DNA of 51,920 nucleotides from a virus, in the IMG/VR virus record IMGVR_UViG_3300032562_000037, positions 1 through 51,920 of that record, one strand, 5' to 3'. A program made the translations under genes and the position numbers. Shown piece by piece: positions 21,655 through 31,672 of this stretch; positions within the stretch are counted from its first letter, which is position 1; the number at the start of each line of letters is the position of its first letter. Under the pieces are notes generated by a model. That model did no database searches and was not told where the DNA came from. It saw only the letters and a program-made list of their open reading frames with translations.

Positions 21655-23666
21655 GGTTTCACTCCTGGGGCACCGCTGATGGACTGGTATGGTTGACCGC
21701 TCGGCATCGCATCATATTCTTCCTGTGACTTGGGATGATGCAACCCTGATGCGAAAGGATAGGATGCTCCGGAAATCTTGCCGATCTGTTCTGCAAGGTT
21801 CTCTAGTTCTGGCCCCGCAGGGATTTGAGAAGCATATTGGAGAGTCTTTTGTGTGGCCGGGTTCTGTAGTAGTTTCCACATCAAACCAGGTCCCGTGAGC
21901 GCGGGATATTTCAATGCAGCCGCTCCAGCTACGCCGCCAGTAATGGCATTCCCGTGTTCCCCAAGTGCAGCAGCGGTCCCAATGTTGGCGAGCATCCCGG
22001 CCCATTTGGATGTCGATGCCACATTGGCCAGGCCATGAAAAGCGGCGGCCATTTCGGGATCTGCAATCTGGTCTACGGCTGGCATCGCCTTGTTAATTGA
22101 AGTCAGGAATGAACCCGGATTTCCATTTGCCTGCCTGTTCGCCGCATCCAGCATACTGAAAAGCAGAGGGTCGGCACTGGATCCCTTGGCAATGATTCCA
22201 ACCTTGTCAGATCGCATTCTGGCCAGAGATCCCTGATCCATGGATTTGATCAAATCATTGGGTGTTGGAGTGTCTCGCAACTGGGTAAGATACTGCCCTC
22301 CTTCTGATTTATCAAAAAGCGGAACAACCTGGGTAGCGAAAACCTTTCGCGCAGCCTTCGCATCATCGGCCAAAGCGGGATTAGATTTGGTCATCGAATC
22401 CATCACGGAATCACGGACATCGCCCAGCATCCCGCGAGCTTCGCTATCGCCATGGACCTGAGCCAGCGTCCTTTGCGCAGCTCCGAGCTTCTTGATCACA
22501 TCAATGGCCCCACCGAAGTCATTGCTCACATTCCCTTCTGGATCGCCCGCTTCCTGAAGATCGCCCAAGAGATTGGACAGAACCTCCTTGCGAGCATCAG
22601 GCATCGCCATTGGGGGACGCTTCTGCCCAATACCAAGGAGGGACTGCAACTTATCAATGGCGGGGGAGTAGTCCATTTCGACATTCGGAGCCTCCGCGTC
22701 AACGGGAGCAACAGCCTTTTTGTATTGGTCCCAAGCGTCATTATATTTGTTGATGGCATCATCTTGGAGCGCCACGCCCGGGGTTTTCCCACCAAGTCTA
22801 GATTCAAGTTCGTCCAAAACGCTTTGAACAGACCGGGCCCGAATCGATTTTGCCACTCCCTTGATACCATTAATACTCTCTCCCAGCGCAGAAAGTCCAC
22901 CTGGGACGGCTCCCCCCATAGCCATGGCCCCTTGAAGATTCCCGGCCATATGCTGCCCGTAGGACTGGCCTTGTTCTGGGGGAGTGGTAAGTCCAGCCTG
23001 AACACCATACGGGACCGCAGAAGCCACGCCAGCGCTGCTAGCCTGCCCTATCCGGCCAAGGGCAGTCGTGGCGGGTTCGGCAAACGTCCCGGCCTGTTCC
23101 GCGAGCCCAGCGGTAGGCAGTAGTTGCGCTAATCCAATCTGGGATGCGGTTTCCCCAAGATTAGACCCGGCCTGCGCCCATCCATGCGTCCCTTGGGTTA
23201 GTCCCTGTCGATACTGCGCCTGGCTCTTGGCAAAATCTGCCGCTTCCTGGCTCCATGGGAGATTGAAACCAGCGTGTTCGGCCAGCGCATTGCCGAGACT
23301 CCCGTATGCCCCAATGGCTGACAGAACAGGAGTGGTGGCACCCCCAATGGTCCCGAGCACGGTTTTGCCTGCGGTTTCGCCAACCCCGGCACTATAGGGT
23401 TGGCCGGGAGCATCTCCGGCCCTATTCCCCTTGGCATCAAACCATCCTGCCTTCCCGGTGTTACCCTGATCTGGGCCATACCAAACGGCTCCGTCAGAAC
23501 GCTGGACGGATTGCTTGCCGTTGAACGTGGGGACGGGCTTTACCTGGGATTGCCAGTCCTGCCCAGCGGGGGGATGATACGCGATGGTTGATCCGGGTGG
23601 GAGATCGGAATATTGGCCCGGGTCAGAAACGACAGTGGCACCATCTGGGATATCAGAATATGGCAT
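21651..23666 (-). CDS. DNA-ejection protein (internal virion protein, 671 aa)
   Basis: By size, position and composition this is a P22 gp16/gp20-type ejection protein carried in the head and released into the host envelope ahead of the DNA. The N-terminus repeats YSDIPDGATVV/YSDLPPGSTI and KGNRAGDAPGQPYSAG, followed by long Gly/Ala-rich, partly hydrophobic stretches (TVLGTIGGATTPVLSAIGAY; ANIGTAAALGEHGNAITGG) that could insert in membrane. Low sequence conservation is usual for this class. Confidence 0.75.
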   Translation of the reverse strand: MPYSDIPDGATVVSDPGQYSDLPPGSTIAYHPPAGQDWQSQVKPVPTFNGKQSVQRSDGAVWYGPDQGNTGKAGWFDAKGNRAGDAPGQPYSAGVGETAGKTVLGTIGGATTPVLSAIGAYGSLGNALAEHAGFNLPWSQEAADFAKSQAQYRQGLTQGTHGWAQAGSNLGETASQIGLAQLLPTAGLAEQAGTFAEPATTALGRIGQASSAGVASAVPYGVQAGLTTPPEQGQSYGQHMAGNLQGAMAMGGAVPGGLSALGESINGIKGVAKSIRARSVQSVLDELESRLGGKTPGVALQDDAINKYNDAWDQYKKAVAPVDAEAPNVEMDYSPAIDKLQSLLGIGQKRPPMAMPDARKEVLSNLLGDLQEAGDPEGNVSNDFGGAIDVIKKLGAAQRTLAQVHGDSEARGMLGDVRDSVMDSMTKSNPALADDAKAARKVFATQVVPLFDKSEGGQYLTQLRDTPTPNDLIKSMDQGSLARMRSDKVGIIAKGSSADPLLFSMLDAANRQANGNPGSFLTSINKAMPAVDQIADPEMAAAFHGLANVASTSKWAGMLANIGTAAALGEHGNAITGGVAGAAALKYPALTGPGLMWKLLQNPATQKTLQYASQIPAGPELENLAEQIGKISGASYPFASGLHHPKSQEEYDAMPSGQPYQSISGAPGVKP

Positions 23667-25982
23667 TTATTCCCACCCATTCGCAGTCTTGGTTTTGGTC
23701 GTCCCGTCCTTCATCGTAACTCTGGTTCCAATGGGTGCGACACTTGCGACATTAGGCTGGGTAGACGGCGTAACCTGAGCTTGCGGAGCAAACTTCCCAG
23801 CAAGTCCCTTGGCCGCAGGCGTAAGCAGGTTGGTATCAGAAAGGTGCTTCCCCGCCGCATTGTAATAGGCTTGGTCGAATGGCTGCATCTTGCCGACCAC
23901 GGCGTTATCCAGAATATCAAACGCTCCCTTGGCTTGGGCGGGAGACATGCCATAGTTGAGGTTATGCGCCCAGGTTTTCGCGCCGCCTTCCGTTGGGTTG
24001 TTGCCGCTGAATGCTTTATCGACTTCACCAGCATAAACCGATGCCATGTTATCGTAGGTTGTCTTCGCGGATCCGCCCACTTCTGCCCCGAGTGAACCGG
24101 CCAGTTTATTGAGAGTGGGAATATCCCCATTCTGCATAGCATCATAAGACTGCCGCAAAAGCTGGGTATGTTCGGCAATTGCGCCAAGAGATGCGATAGC
24201 CTTCCCAGACGTGCCATTGGGTGCAAAATCTGTGATGGTCTTTTTCTGTTGGGCGTTCATACTCGGGTTCCAGTCCGGATGCTGCCCAATAGTCCAAGCC
24301 AGAAGTTGAGTTTTGGGAACCTGCCCGAGACCAGTCCGCGCCGGAAGGTCGCTCAACTGAAGTTGCCCAGAAGCGAGTTTATCCACAATCCCCTGATACT
24401 GAGATGGAACAGGCAATCCCGAACCGGATCCTGCTAGCCAGGCCGATTCCTGCTTTGCCTTGGCCGCATCAGCAAGGGCCTTGGCTGCCTCGGCTTGGTT
24501 CAACCCGATCTTACTAGGGACTTCGGAAACCTGCGCACCCTGCAACTGAGCCGCTGCCTGTGCCTTGAGCGTGTCATTGGCGTTCTTCGCCACGGCAAGA
24601 CTGGCGGTTCCAGTCGCCGCATCTGCCTGCGCCGCTTTGTTTAGATAGTCAAGTTTGACCTGTCCCTCGGGAGTGCTTAGGTCAGTGCCTTGGAGCGAGC
24701 TAACGTCAAGACCTTGAGCCTTAGCCTGCTTGAGCATGAAGTCAAATGCTGCCTGCTGATGGGCCGGAGCGGCATTGGCCACGATCGAAACCAAACCGAG
24801 CAGCTGGGAAGTTTTGGCAACCTTGGCCTGAGACTTGGTCAACTGGTCGGCAGCATCCTGGGTCGTCCATTGACGCTGGAGTTGATTTGCCGCGTCGGCC
24901 AGCCTAGGGTTCTTCATCAGTTCATCGATATAACCCTGCCGATCAAATGTATTATGTGTTACCTTCCCGCTGGTGGGATCAACCGAATCGAAGGTATGGG
25001 TTGCGGCAAACGTAGGGTTGTCTCTAACGGAGTCAGACGTATCCGCACTGTTGGGAACCTTGGCCAGTGTGGATGACACACTGGCGATTACCGGAGTTGG
25101 GCTGGCACTCGTCTGGAGCGACCCCTTGTAGTGGGCCAGAAGATCCTGCTCATTCACGGGCGGAAAAGGTTTAGATGTGGTCTTGATCCGGGGAATCGAT
25201 TGATCAAGTGAGCCACCCGGAGCATATTCGCGCTGGTGGATCAATGTTGCGGCGGCATCTGCATCTTGTGGGTTGTCATATTTCCCCATATGCTGCCCGG
25301 TATCAAGGTAGTGCTGCCATGCTTCTTGGGGAGTATGTGTCTTACCGTCAAAAATAGTAGGGACAAGCACTTCCTTCCCGTCCTGTGTGAAAGAAACGCT
25401 ATATTCTGATCCTACTTGGCCTTTCCCCATGTCAATCAATGGGCGTCCCACAAGCGGTATATTCCCTGGTTCTACAAGACCCTTGCTTATTAATGATGGA
25501 TCAATATTTTGGGTCGTGAATTTTCCCACTGTGGGATTAACAACAGAAGCCGTAGATGTTGCTCCAGTAGGGGGCGCTGAAGCCGCTACAGATGGCTGGG
25601 CAGGACCCTGGCCCTGCATAACCGGGGATGGGTTGGCAGTCGTCTGTGAGGTAGGGGTCACGGCAGCCGTTGGCTGGGCAGGCTGATCAACACTGGTAGT
25701 GTGATGGCGCATATAAGCATCGGCGGCGAACTGGTTGTCTGCCTTGGCCTGCTGATCTTCATCCATCGAGCCTTGGGTCTGTTGAATGCCCATCTGCCCG
25801 CGTTGGATGGCCTGCTGAGACAGCACGTTCTGATTCGCGGCACTCTGCGCCTGGATCGGCATATTCTGCTGATTCATGGCCGAAAGGCTGTTGTAGTATC
25901 CAGCCCTAGACCTAGCATCTGCCTGATTGGCAAGGCCGGTATACATTCCACTTAGAGTTGATGCAATATTTATATCGTCCAT
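23667..25982 (-). CDS. DNA-ejection protein (771 aa)
   Basis: Second large internal virion protein. Residues about 170-260 carry a widespread phage block: GNIPLVGRPLIDMGKGQVGS, then SVSFTQDGKEVLVPTIFDGK and HYLDTGQHMGKYDNPQDADA. The rest is helical and Gln/Ala-rich, consistent with an extended rod. The ATG at 25982 has GAGGA 6 bases upstream; the ATG two codons earlier would abut the Shine-Dalgarno. Confidence 0.75.
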   Translation of the reverse strand: MDDINIASTLSGMYTGLANQADARSRAGYYNSLSAMNQQNMPIQAQSAANQNVLSQQAIQRGQMGIQQTQGSMDEDQQAKADNQFAADAYMRHHTTSVDQPAQPTAAVTPTSQTTANPSPVMQGQGPAQPSVAASAPPTGATSTASVVNPTVGKFTTQNIDPSLISKGLVEPGNIPLVGRPLIDMGKGQVGSEYSVSFTQDGKEVLVPTIFDGKTHTPQEAWQHYLDTGQHMGKYDNPQDADAAATLIHQREYAPGGSLDQSIPRIKTTSKPFPPVNEQDLLAHYKGSLQTSASPTPVIASVSSTLAKVPNSADTSDSVRDNPTFAATHTFDSVDPTSGKVTHNTFDRQGYIDELMKNPRLADAANQLQRQWTTQDAADQLTKSQAKVAKTSQLLGLVSIVANAAPAHQQAAFDFMLKQAKAQGLDVSSLQGTDLSTPEGQVKLDYLNKAAQADAATGTASLAVAKNANDTLKAQAAAQLQGAQVSEVPSKIGLNQAEAAKALADAAKAKQESAWLAGSGSGLPVPSQYQGIVDKLASGQLQLSDLPARTGLGQVPKTQLLAWTIGQHPDWNPSMNAQQKKTITDFAPNGTSGKAIASLGAIAEHTQLLRQSYDAMQNGDIPTLNKLAGSLGAEVGGSAKTTYDNMASVYAGEVDKAFSGNNPTEGGAKTWAHNLNYGMSPAQAKGAFDILDNAVVGKMQPFDQAYYNAAGKHLSDTNLLTPAAKGLAGKFAPQAQVTPSTQPNVASVAPIGTRVTMKDGTTKTKTANGWE

Positions 25983-25997
25983 TACCATTCCTCTTTG

Positions 25998-26795
25998 TTA
26001 AACAATGGCTGCGGCATCAGAGAACGCGGCATCAGAAAGGACAGAACCAGAAGCTGCTGCGTCACCGCCAAATGCGCTAGCCCCAGCGCTTGATTCGCCC
26101 AGCGCCATCGCGTTATTATCGGTCTGGGCCATGCCTGAAGAACTGGCCCCTGAACCGAACATGGACGACAACCCCTGCATTATCCCAGACATGGAGGTCC
26201 CTTGGTTCGCCTGAGCCGTCTGCCCGGAAGAGCCGAACGCAGAAGCAAAAGCGGCTGCCTTGCCCAGCGTCTCGCTAGCCTGAGAATTGCCCATGCCTGC
26301 CTGGAGATTGGCCATCTGGGCAGAGTAATTACTGCCCAACTGGGCCAACCCAGACGTAGCTGAAAGCCCCTGATTCCCAAGTGACGAGAGTTGGCCCTGT
26401 TGGCTGGCAAAACGGTTGTATGCATTCTGGTATTCATTGGATGCGTTCTGTTGGGCGTATCCACTCAGTGCCTTCTGTGCCCCACCAGAAAGCGCACCGC
26501 CGCGAACAGACTGAGAGTTATTAATTGCGTTCAACCCCTGCTGCATATTGAATGCATATCCAGGGTCTTGCTGAAAATTGCTCAGGCCAAAACCATTCGT
26601 GGCCATCTGGGTTGCCTTATTATTGGCTGTAATCCCATTCTGGATAAACGGCTGATAGTTGGGAGAATTGGCGTTGTAGGTATTTTGGACCGTATTTTCG
26701 GCATTTTGGATGGCCGCCTGCTGCTGTTCTCCAGCGGTTACAGCGGCCTTACCGCCAATAATCGCAGTAGCCACCGAATCAATGATGCTTCCCAT
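25998..26795 (-). CDS. DNA-transfer protein, P22 gp7-like
   Basis: Third ejection protein. Conserved landmarks: YQPFIQNG, FQQDPGYAFNMQQGLNAINN with following SQSVRGGALSGGAQKALSGY and EYQNAYNRFASQQGQL. These define the DNA transfer/injection protein family of podoviruses. The C-terminal third is Ser/Gly/Ala-rich. It follows a late promoter-like element by 8 bases. Confidence 0.85.
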   Translation of the reverse strand: MGSIIDSVATAIIGGKAAVTAGEQQQAAIQNAENTVQNTYNANSPNYQPFIQNGITANNKATQMATNGFGLSNFQQDPGYAFNMQQGLNAINNSQSVRGGALSGGAQKALSGYAQQNASNEYQNAYNRFASQQGQLSSLGNQGLSATSGLAQLGSNYSAQMANLQAGMGNSQASETLGKAAAFASAFGSSGQTAQANQGTSMSGIMQGLSSMFGSGASSSGMAQTDNNAMALGESSAGASAFGGDAAASGSVLSDAAFSDAAAIV

Positions 26796-26802
26796 TCGTC
26801 TA

Positions 26803-26818
26803 CCTCTTATATATTATA
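26803..26818 (-). promoter_or_regulatory. Late promoter-like element before ejection genes
   Basis: Minus-strand TATAATATATAAGAGG; its TAA is the stop codon of the GNAT-like gene (26814-26816). The GAGG is the ribosome binding site for the gene at 26795. Confidence 0.7.
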
Positions 26819-27263
26819 CTTGGTAAAAGTGAACATCCTTGCCATGGGTGATCCCGTCTTTGAGCCACCCGCCCTTGTCATGATGGTGATAGGTGAATCC
26901 GATTTTGCCGAGGAACAGCTTCGCCAGAGCGTTGTATGGGACAATCGATGCCCAATATCGCCGATACTCTGGCATATTGTATTTGAGCCAAGCAAGACAA
27001 GCTTTTCCGAGCGCTTCGGTCTGGCCATAAGCGTTTGGCAGAAATGCGATATGAAGGCTAATATCCGCAGGGCCTCCGGGAAGACCCATGATGCATCCCA
27101 CAAATTCTCCATCAATATAGCAGCCCAAGAAAAGCCAATCATCATTATACGGGATCTTAAATGAGCCCTTGTAGTTGTCATCATGTGCCCAGTTGATATT
27201 ATTGGGCGAATGAAATGCCTCATTTGCCATGGTTGCATCGGTTAGAATTTCAAAAGTGAACAT
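26814..27263 (-). CDS. GNAT-fold head-assembly protein, P22 gp14/DUF2824-like
   Basis: An acetyltransferase-like fold is suggested by GCYIDGEFVGCIMG, DISLHIAFLPNAYGQTEALG and RRYWASIVPYNALAKLFLGK followed by IGFTYHHHDKGG. The same class of protein, named gp14 in P22, lies next to gp7-type genes and is involved in head assembly; whether it acetylates is not established. The ATG at 27263 overlaps the upstream stop as TGATG. Confidence 0.7.
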   Translation of the reverse strand: MFTFEILTDATMANEAFHSPNNINWAHDDNYKGSFKIPYNDDWLFLGCYIDGEFVGCIMGLPGGPADISLHIAFLPNAYGQTEALGKACLAWLKYNMPEYRRYWASIVPYNALAKLFLGKIGFTYHHHDKGGWLKDGITHGKDVHFYQV

Positions 27264-28381
27264 CAACCAATCCTCCAGTTTGTTCCATCAAAAAAAACAG
27301 GCATAACATTGGTTCCACCACCAGCCACGATTGAGTTAAATGTGGCTGCATTGGCGTTATTAACCATGGCTCGCTGCCCTTGAACTCCGGCAGGAAGTGA
27401 GGCTACGGCATACACGGCGGTTCTGACTGGGCCAGTGAACGTAGCGCTCTGATCCTGATCTATCGTCAACGCTGTAGTTAGCGTGGACGATCCATTAGGA
27501 ACCGTCTGGAACACCATCTTGGTCCCGACTGTTGACGATGAATAATTCTGCGTTGAATAACAACGGATCGCTGCGCCAGCAACGACATCGTCAGATGTAT
27601 CGACCGATCCGCCAAACTCGAACGACCCAACTCTGTTTCCGCTAGTGACTGCTGATCCTGTCGGAATATACATCAGACCAACAGTTACGCCACCAGTGAT
27701 GCTCTGGGTTGGATTAACATTGTGGAAATGTGCAGTAACGCCACTGGCAACGTAGAATTCATAGCTCGCATCCAGCGGATTGGATCCTCTAGGCCCAATT
27801 TCCATGTTGGAGTTGCCGCCGTAACCGATGGGGTTATAAAAGAAATTGGCGTTGTCTTGAGCCAGCGCACCAGCCGCGCCGGCGAACATGATGCTTCCCT
27901 GGGTTAGGGTGGTGGCAATCGTGATGGCTGGGGTGCTAGTAGGCGTTGCCACAGACCCCGTAAATCCATTTGTGGCGACAACCGAAACAGAACTGACCGT
28001 GCCAAAAGACGATGGCAATGGGTGGGAATGATCGGCCCGCGCCGCATCAGTCTTAACCCCAGTGGAACCGAGTGCCGTATCTACAGCGGGGACGACGGTG
28101 GAGAGTCCGGTGATTCCGTTAAAGGAAGTCCCGGTCACAATCCCAAGACTGAACGTCAATGACACAGTGTTGCCATTCTGGGACTGGGCAATACCGATGC
28201 CATTCTGTCCCGTCGTCTGGATATCACTGACATAGCTCGCCCCAATCAGGTTCACCTTGGGACCAAGCAACTGGTGGAAAAATGATGTCCACGCGGGCGT
28301 ATGGAATCCCCTGCCATCAACAGCAAGTATGGCCGGAGACGGCGGAAATATATTGGTGGCAATCAGACTAGGCGTGCTCAT
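27263..28381 (-). CDS. Fibre-like virion protein (372 aa)
   Basis: Repeats typical of phage fibres: SVVATNGFTGSVATPTSTPA at about 135-155, ARADHSHPLPSSFGT, and a C-terminal motif ASLPAGVQGQRAMVNN leading to GGGTNVMPVFFDGTNWRIG. Lies between the gp10-like and gp14-like genes, where P22 places the tail needle gene gp26, so it may form a central needle or side fibre; this is inference from position. Confidence 0.7.
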   Translation of the reverse strand: MSTPSLIATNIFPPSPAILAVDGRGFHTPAWTSFFHQLLGPKVNLIGASYVSDIQTTGQNGIGIAQSQNGNTVSLTFSLGIVTGTSFNGITGLSTVVPAVDTALGSTGVKTDAARADHSHPLPSSFGTVSSVSVVATNGFTGSVATPTSTPAITIATTLTQGSIMFAGAAGALAQDNANFFYNPIGYGGNSNMEIGPRGSNPLDASYEFYVASGVTAHFHNVNPTQSITGGVTVGLMYIPTGSAVTSGNRVGSFEFGGSVDTSDDVVAGAAIRCYSTQNYSSSTVGTKMVFQTVPNGSSTLTTALTIDQDQSATFTGPVRTAVYAVASLPAGVQGQRAMVNNANAATFNSIVAGGGTNVMPVFFDGTNWRIG

Positions 28382-31300
28382 CGCGGCGAGTTCTCCGCAG
28401 CCTTCACGTCTATTTCGGCTCCCAATAGGTTGACCAGAACCGGATCAAAACAAGTGACCTTGAACACCATGTCACGGACGCCGCCCTTGATCTTGCGCCA
28501 AATCAAACGCTGGAGTCGATTCCCGATGGGTCCGAGCGAACAATACCGTTCGGCAGAAAATGTATATCCGCCGTCATAACTATAACTCAACCCGATTTGT
28601 GGGTTTGTCCCGGTATATTCATAGATTGGGGTTCCCTGCATATATTGGAATGTGGCCATGTATTCAGTCGGCAGCAATTGTGGAGCCGTGGCAGAAAATG
28701 TGCTGGTGATAACTGCGGCGGGTTGGACTACGGTGAGGGCAGTATTCTCAACCTCGGCGAACGGCGGAATCTCGAAGGCCAGCAATCCCTGATTAGCGGT
28801 ATAGGTGACCTGGTCATAGGCGGATGCCCCAACCGTCTGGATCAACGGCAACAGCGCCGACTGGGGGCCAATCTGGCATCCCCAGACCCCAACATAGGCC
28901 GATCCGTTCCCTGGGTAAGTCTCAATGAGAGGGAATCCAAAATCAGCGATGCCCGCATCTATCAGTTTGACATAAGCCGATGGCTGGATGCTCGTTCCGG
29001 TTGCGGTCGATACCGTAGTGGTGCTGGGAGTGCCAAACTGGACCAATGAATTGCTGAATGGGCACGGCGCGGACAGGTTGTAAACCGATCCAGTCTGGTT
29101 AATAGTCCCGGACGCCAGCGAAAGGACGGTGATACTAGTCGAAACACCGGCCACCCATAGCGTTGATCCAATCGTAACGGCCCCGAACGTGGGGGGGATC
29201 GCCAACGTCATCTGATTAGCGGTTCCCGTTGCCGCTGCGCCTACTGTTAAAATCGTCCCGGTCGTGTTCGTTTCCACATAGGTAATGGAGCATCTGTATA
29301 CGTTGGGGAACCCCGCGATAGGAGTCATGATTGGGGTGCAATTCTGAGATAGGATGATGGTCCCGGCTTGAAGATTGAAAAGCGCGGATGCCGCTCCTGC
29401 CTGGCCCAAACCAAGGGACAACTCTAAATATCGCTGGTCCGTCCGAGCAGCAGTGAAAATTGATTGTCCCTGATTTGTCACCCATCCAGGGGAACACTGA
29501 TAGGTTGACCCAACCGCGCCGAGAATCCCACCGATCAGCGCCGTGAGCGTCTGGTCAACGATGGCCAAGTCGATTAGGGACACCACGTCTCCAAGCGCCA
29601 GAGTCCCATTGGTTGGGAGGACATTGAGCGTCATCGTGTAGATGATGGACGGTGCAGTCCCTGATGTCGTAAATGTGGCCTGGCCGCCAGTCAGCGTCAC
29701 GCTCGTAATTGTTGATTCGGCGGTTGCATAGATGGAAAGATTGGTTGTCTGGCCAGAAACAACAGCATAGGGGATCGACATACCATGAGGATTGCATGTC
29801 GAATCCTCAGTTAGGAATGTTCCGGCTTCTGATTGCGCATAGTCGGGGGTAAACCAGTTTTGCCCATTGGGAACAGCATTATACATCGTCCAACCCTGGG
29901 CAAAATCATATGAATTGATGCAGAGGTTGGTATCCTTGGCTGGGGCCTGTTGTTGGAGATTGTTCCCGCGCCAATCATTGACGTAGATTTGTGCCGTGGC
30001 TGCGGCTGGGTAGATATTGGGAATTTGGAAATCAACTTCGGTCCCGTTGCCGGTGCCGATAGTGACCAACCCGGAGGTCAGAGGTGCCGGATTGATCGTC
30101 ACTTGGTTCCCAATCGTGGTATAAGACCCTGACCAGTTGGAAACCGCACCGTTTGACGTAACCGTAACGCTGCCCACTGGGGTCTGCGGAGTGCCGTCAT
30201 TCCCCACTAGGGTATAGGTGGGGCCATTCCCGCTCATCAATACGTTCGTGGCCGTATGGAGAGTCGGAGTGCCTGTCCCTATCTGGATCGGCAAACCCAC
30301 GCCATCTAACCCTGTGCCTGCCTGAACATCGAGTTGCAGTTGCGGGTAAAACATGCGCTTGTATGCCGCCGATTGGTGCGGGGCGATACGGGTCCGCACG
30401 ATGGGAGCGCCGTTATGCGTGAAATTGGTTGAATCGATTGAATATATATTGCCGTTCTGGTAATCGCCTACGAGATGCAATTGCCCATATCCGGGAATGA
30501 ATACATTGGTATGGAAGTTGCCCAAATCACGGGAGTAAGCACCGTTTGAGAAATAGGCCCGCTCGTGCCATTCCTTGTGTGCAATGTCATAGGCCCAGCT
30601 GGTGGTTGATGTTGGGCTATTCAGGATATACCACGAATGGCCTTCTTCCTGGTATGCCCACGCGATCACCTGGCTAATATCGCCTTGGTTCTGGAGCCAG
30701 ATTTCAACAGCATGGTTCGAGACCCGCATGGGACGATAGCCAAACGCCATGGCAACCTCGCCATAGCCATTATTATCGTTGATGACCCACAGGAGCTGCC
30801 CGCCGACCTGGGCCACACTCCAAGGGGCCGCACAACCGGTTGGAGCGGTCGCACCCGGAATCTGCTGAAACAGGTTGGTAGTCGCGGAACCGCCGGTGTT
30901 CTGCCAAACACTCAGAGATCGATTGCCAAGCACCCATACGATATCGTGGTCTGATATGATTCTTGAAACATTGTCGTTATTGATGTTGGCTTCAAACGTG
31001 TTCGCGTCATTGATGTTTTGGGGATCAGCAGCATAGTAACCGCTGATGGTGTCGGGCTGAGAAAAAAGGAAAAACCCATCCTGGAATGACACAAAATTGG
31101 AACCGGCGAAACCAGTCCCGTCGTTCATCTGATAAACCTGGGTGGTCCCCTCTTGGAAAACATAACCAGTAGACGACCCATCGACAACTACCACCTGGTT
31201 GATGAGCCCGGTATTTGCAACACCCTGATACTGGTTGGGAATTCCATCGATAATGGACACAAATCCACTGGAGGTGGTCAGATATGCCAACAGAATATGA

Positions 31301-31587
31301 GACCACGAGAGCACGCCAGCGGACACGGTGGGAACCAACTGGAATAGGCCATTCCCGGCCACGCAATAGACATAATTGTTGGCGGTATGGAATAATCCAC
31401 GAATGGCGTTGCGCGGCAATGAGTGCTGGAGCGTATACCCAGACGTGGGAGCCAGCATACAGGGCTCCTGTTCTTTTCCTGTCTGGACCTCATCAAATTC
31501 GGGATGCCAGTTGATGCAACGCTGCGAATCGTAATTGATTGATTTGAGGGCGTATGTCGGCCCGAGAAACGATTTTAGTTTGCTCAC
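28378..31587 (-). CDS. P22 gp10-like connector with large insertion (1069 aa)
   Basis: The N-terminal about 430 residues match the packaged-DNA stabilisation/tail hub family (RCINWHPEFDEVQTGKEQEP, DGFFLFSQPDTISGYYAADP, VWVLGNRSLSVWQN, KEWHERAYFSNGAYSRDLGN, YKRMFYPQLQLDVQAG). The last about 90 residues are the family C-terminus (SYSYDGGYTFSAERYCSLGP, RLQRLIWRKIKGGVRDMVFK). Between about 430 and 975 are some 540 residues of Thr/Ser/Gly-rich beta domains not present in the roughly 470-residue P22 gp10. The insertion probably projects from the tail hub. GTG start with GAGGG upstream. Confidence 0.85.
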   Translation of the reverse strand: MSKLKSFLGPTYALKSINYDSQRCINWHPEFDEVQTGKEQEPCMLAPTSGYTLQHSLPRNAIRGLFHTANNYVYCVAGNGLFQLVPTVSAGVLSWSHILLAYLTTSSGFVSIIDGIPNQYQGVANTGLINQVVVVDGSSTGYVFQEGTTQVYQMNDGTGFAGSNFVSFQDGFFLFSQPDTISGYYAADPQNINDANTFEANINNDNVSRIISDHDIVWVLGNRSLSVWQNTGGSATTNLFQQIPGATAPTGCAAPWSVAQVGGQLLWVINDNNGYGEVAMAFGYRPMRVSNHAVEIWLQNQGDISQVIAWAYQEEGHSWYILNSPTSTTSWAYDIAHKEWHERAYFSNGAYSRDLGNFHTNVFIPGYGQLHLVGDYQNGNIYSIDSTNFTHNGAPIVRTRIAPHQSAAYKRMFYPQLQLDVQAGTGLDGVGLPIQIGTGTPTLHTATNVLMSGNGPTYTLVGNDGTPQTPVGSVTVTSNGAVSNWSGSYTTIGNQVTINPAPLTSGLVTIGTGNGTEVDFQIPNIYPAAATAQIYVNDWRGNNLQQQAPAKDTNLCINSYDFAQGWTMYNAVPNGQNWFTPDYAQSEAGTFLTEDSTCNPHGMSIPYAVVSGQTTNLSIYATAESTITSVTLTGGQATFTTSGTAPSIIYTMTLNVLPTNGTLALGDVVSLIDLAIVDQTLTALIGGILGAVGSTYQCSPGWVTNQGQSIFTAARTDQRYLELSLGLGQAGAASALFNLQAGTIILSQNCTPIMTPIAGFPNVYRCSITYVETNTTGTILTVGAAATGTANQMTLAIPPTFGAVTIGSTLWVAGVSTSITVLSLASGTINQTGSVYNLSAPCPFSNSLVQFGTPSTTTVSTATGTSIQPSAYVKLIDAGIADFGFPLIETYPGNGSAYVGVWGCQIGPQSALLPLIQTVGASAYDQVTYTANQGLLAFEIPPFAEVENTALTVVQPAAVITSTFSATAPQLLPTEYMATFQYMQGTPIYEYTGTNPQIGLSYSYDGGYTFSAERYCSLGPIGNRLQRLIWRKIKGGVRDMVFKVTCFDPVLVNLLGAEIDVKAAENSPR

Positions 31588-31593
31588 AGTTTA

Positions 31594-31610
31594 CCCTCGT
31601 ATATATTATA
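31594..31610 (-). promoter_or_regulatory. Late promoter-like element before gp10
   Basis: Minus-strand TATAATATATACGAGGG, 6 bases before the GTG start and downstream of an intrinsic terminator. CTCGTATA and TATACGAG also make the site a near-perfect palindrome. Confidence 0.75.
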
Positions 31611-31631
31611 CGAGAAATGAGGCCCTGAAAT

Positions 31632-31652
31632 AAAAAAGCCCCCGAAGGGGCT
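31632..31652 (-). terminator. Intrinsic terminator ending the terminase operon
   Basis: Minus-strand AGCCCC-TTCG-GGGGCT followed by TTTTTA: a 6-bp GC stem with a stable UUCG loop and a U-tract. A strong rho-independent terminator placed directly before the gp10 promoter-like site. Confidence 0.9.
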
Positions 31653-31672
31653 TCATCTCTTGCTGTTATGTT

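Noticed and set aside
27131-27150. TATAATG on the minus strand inside the GNAT-like gene as a tenth late site.
   Set aside because: Lies inside a coding region, lacks the ANATA-GAGG continuation and has no start codon nearby.
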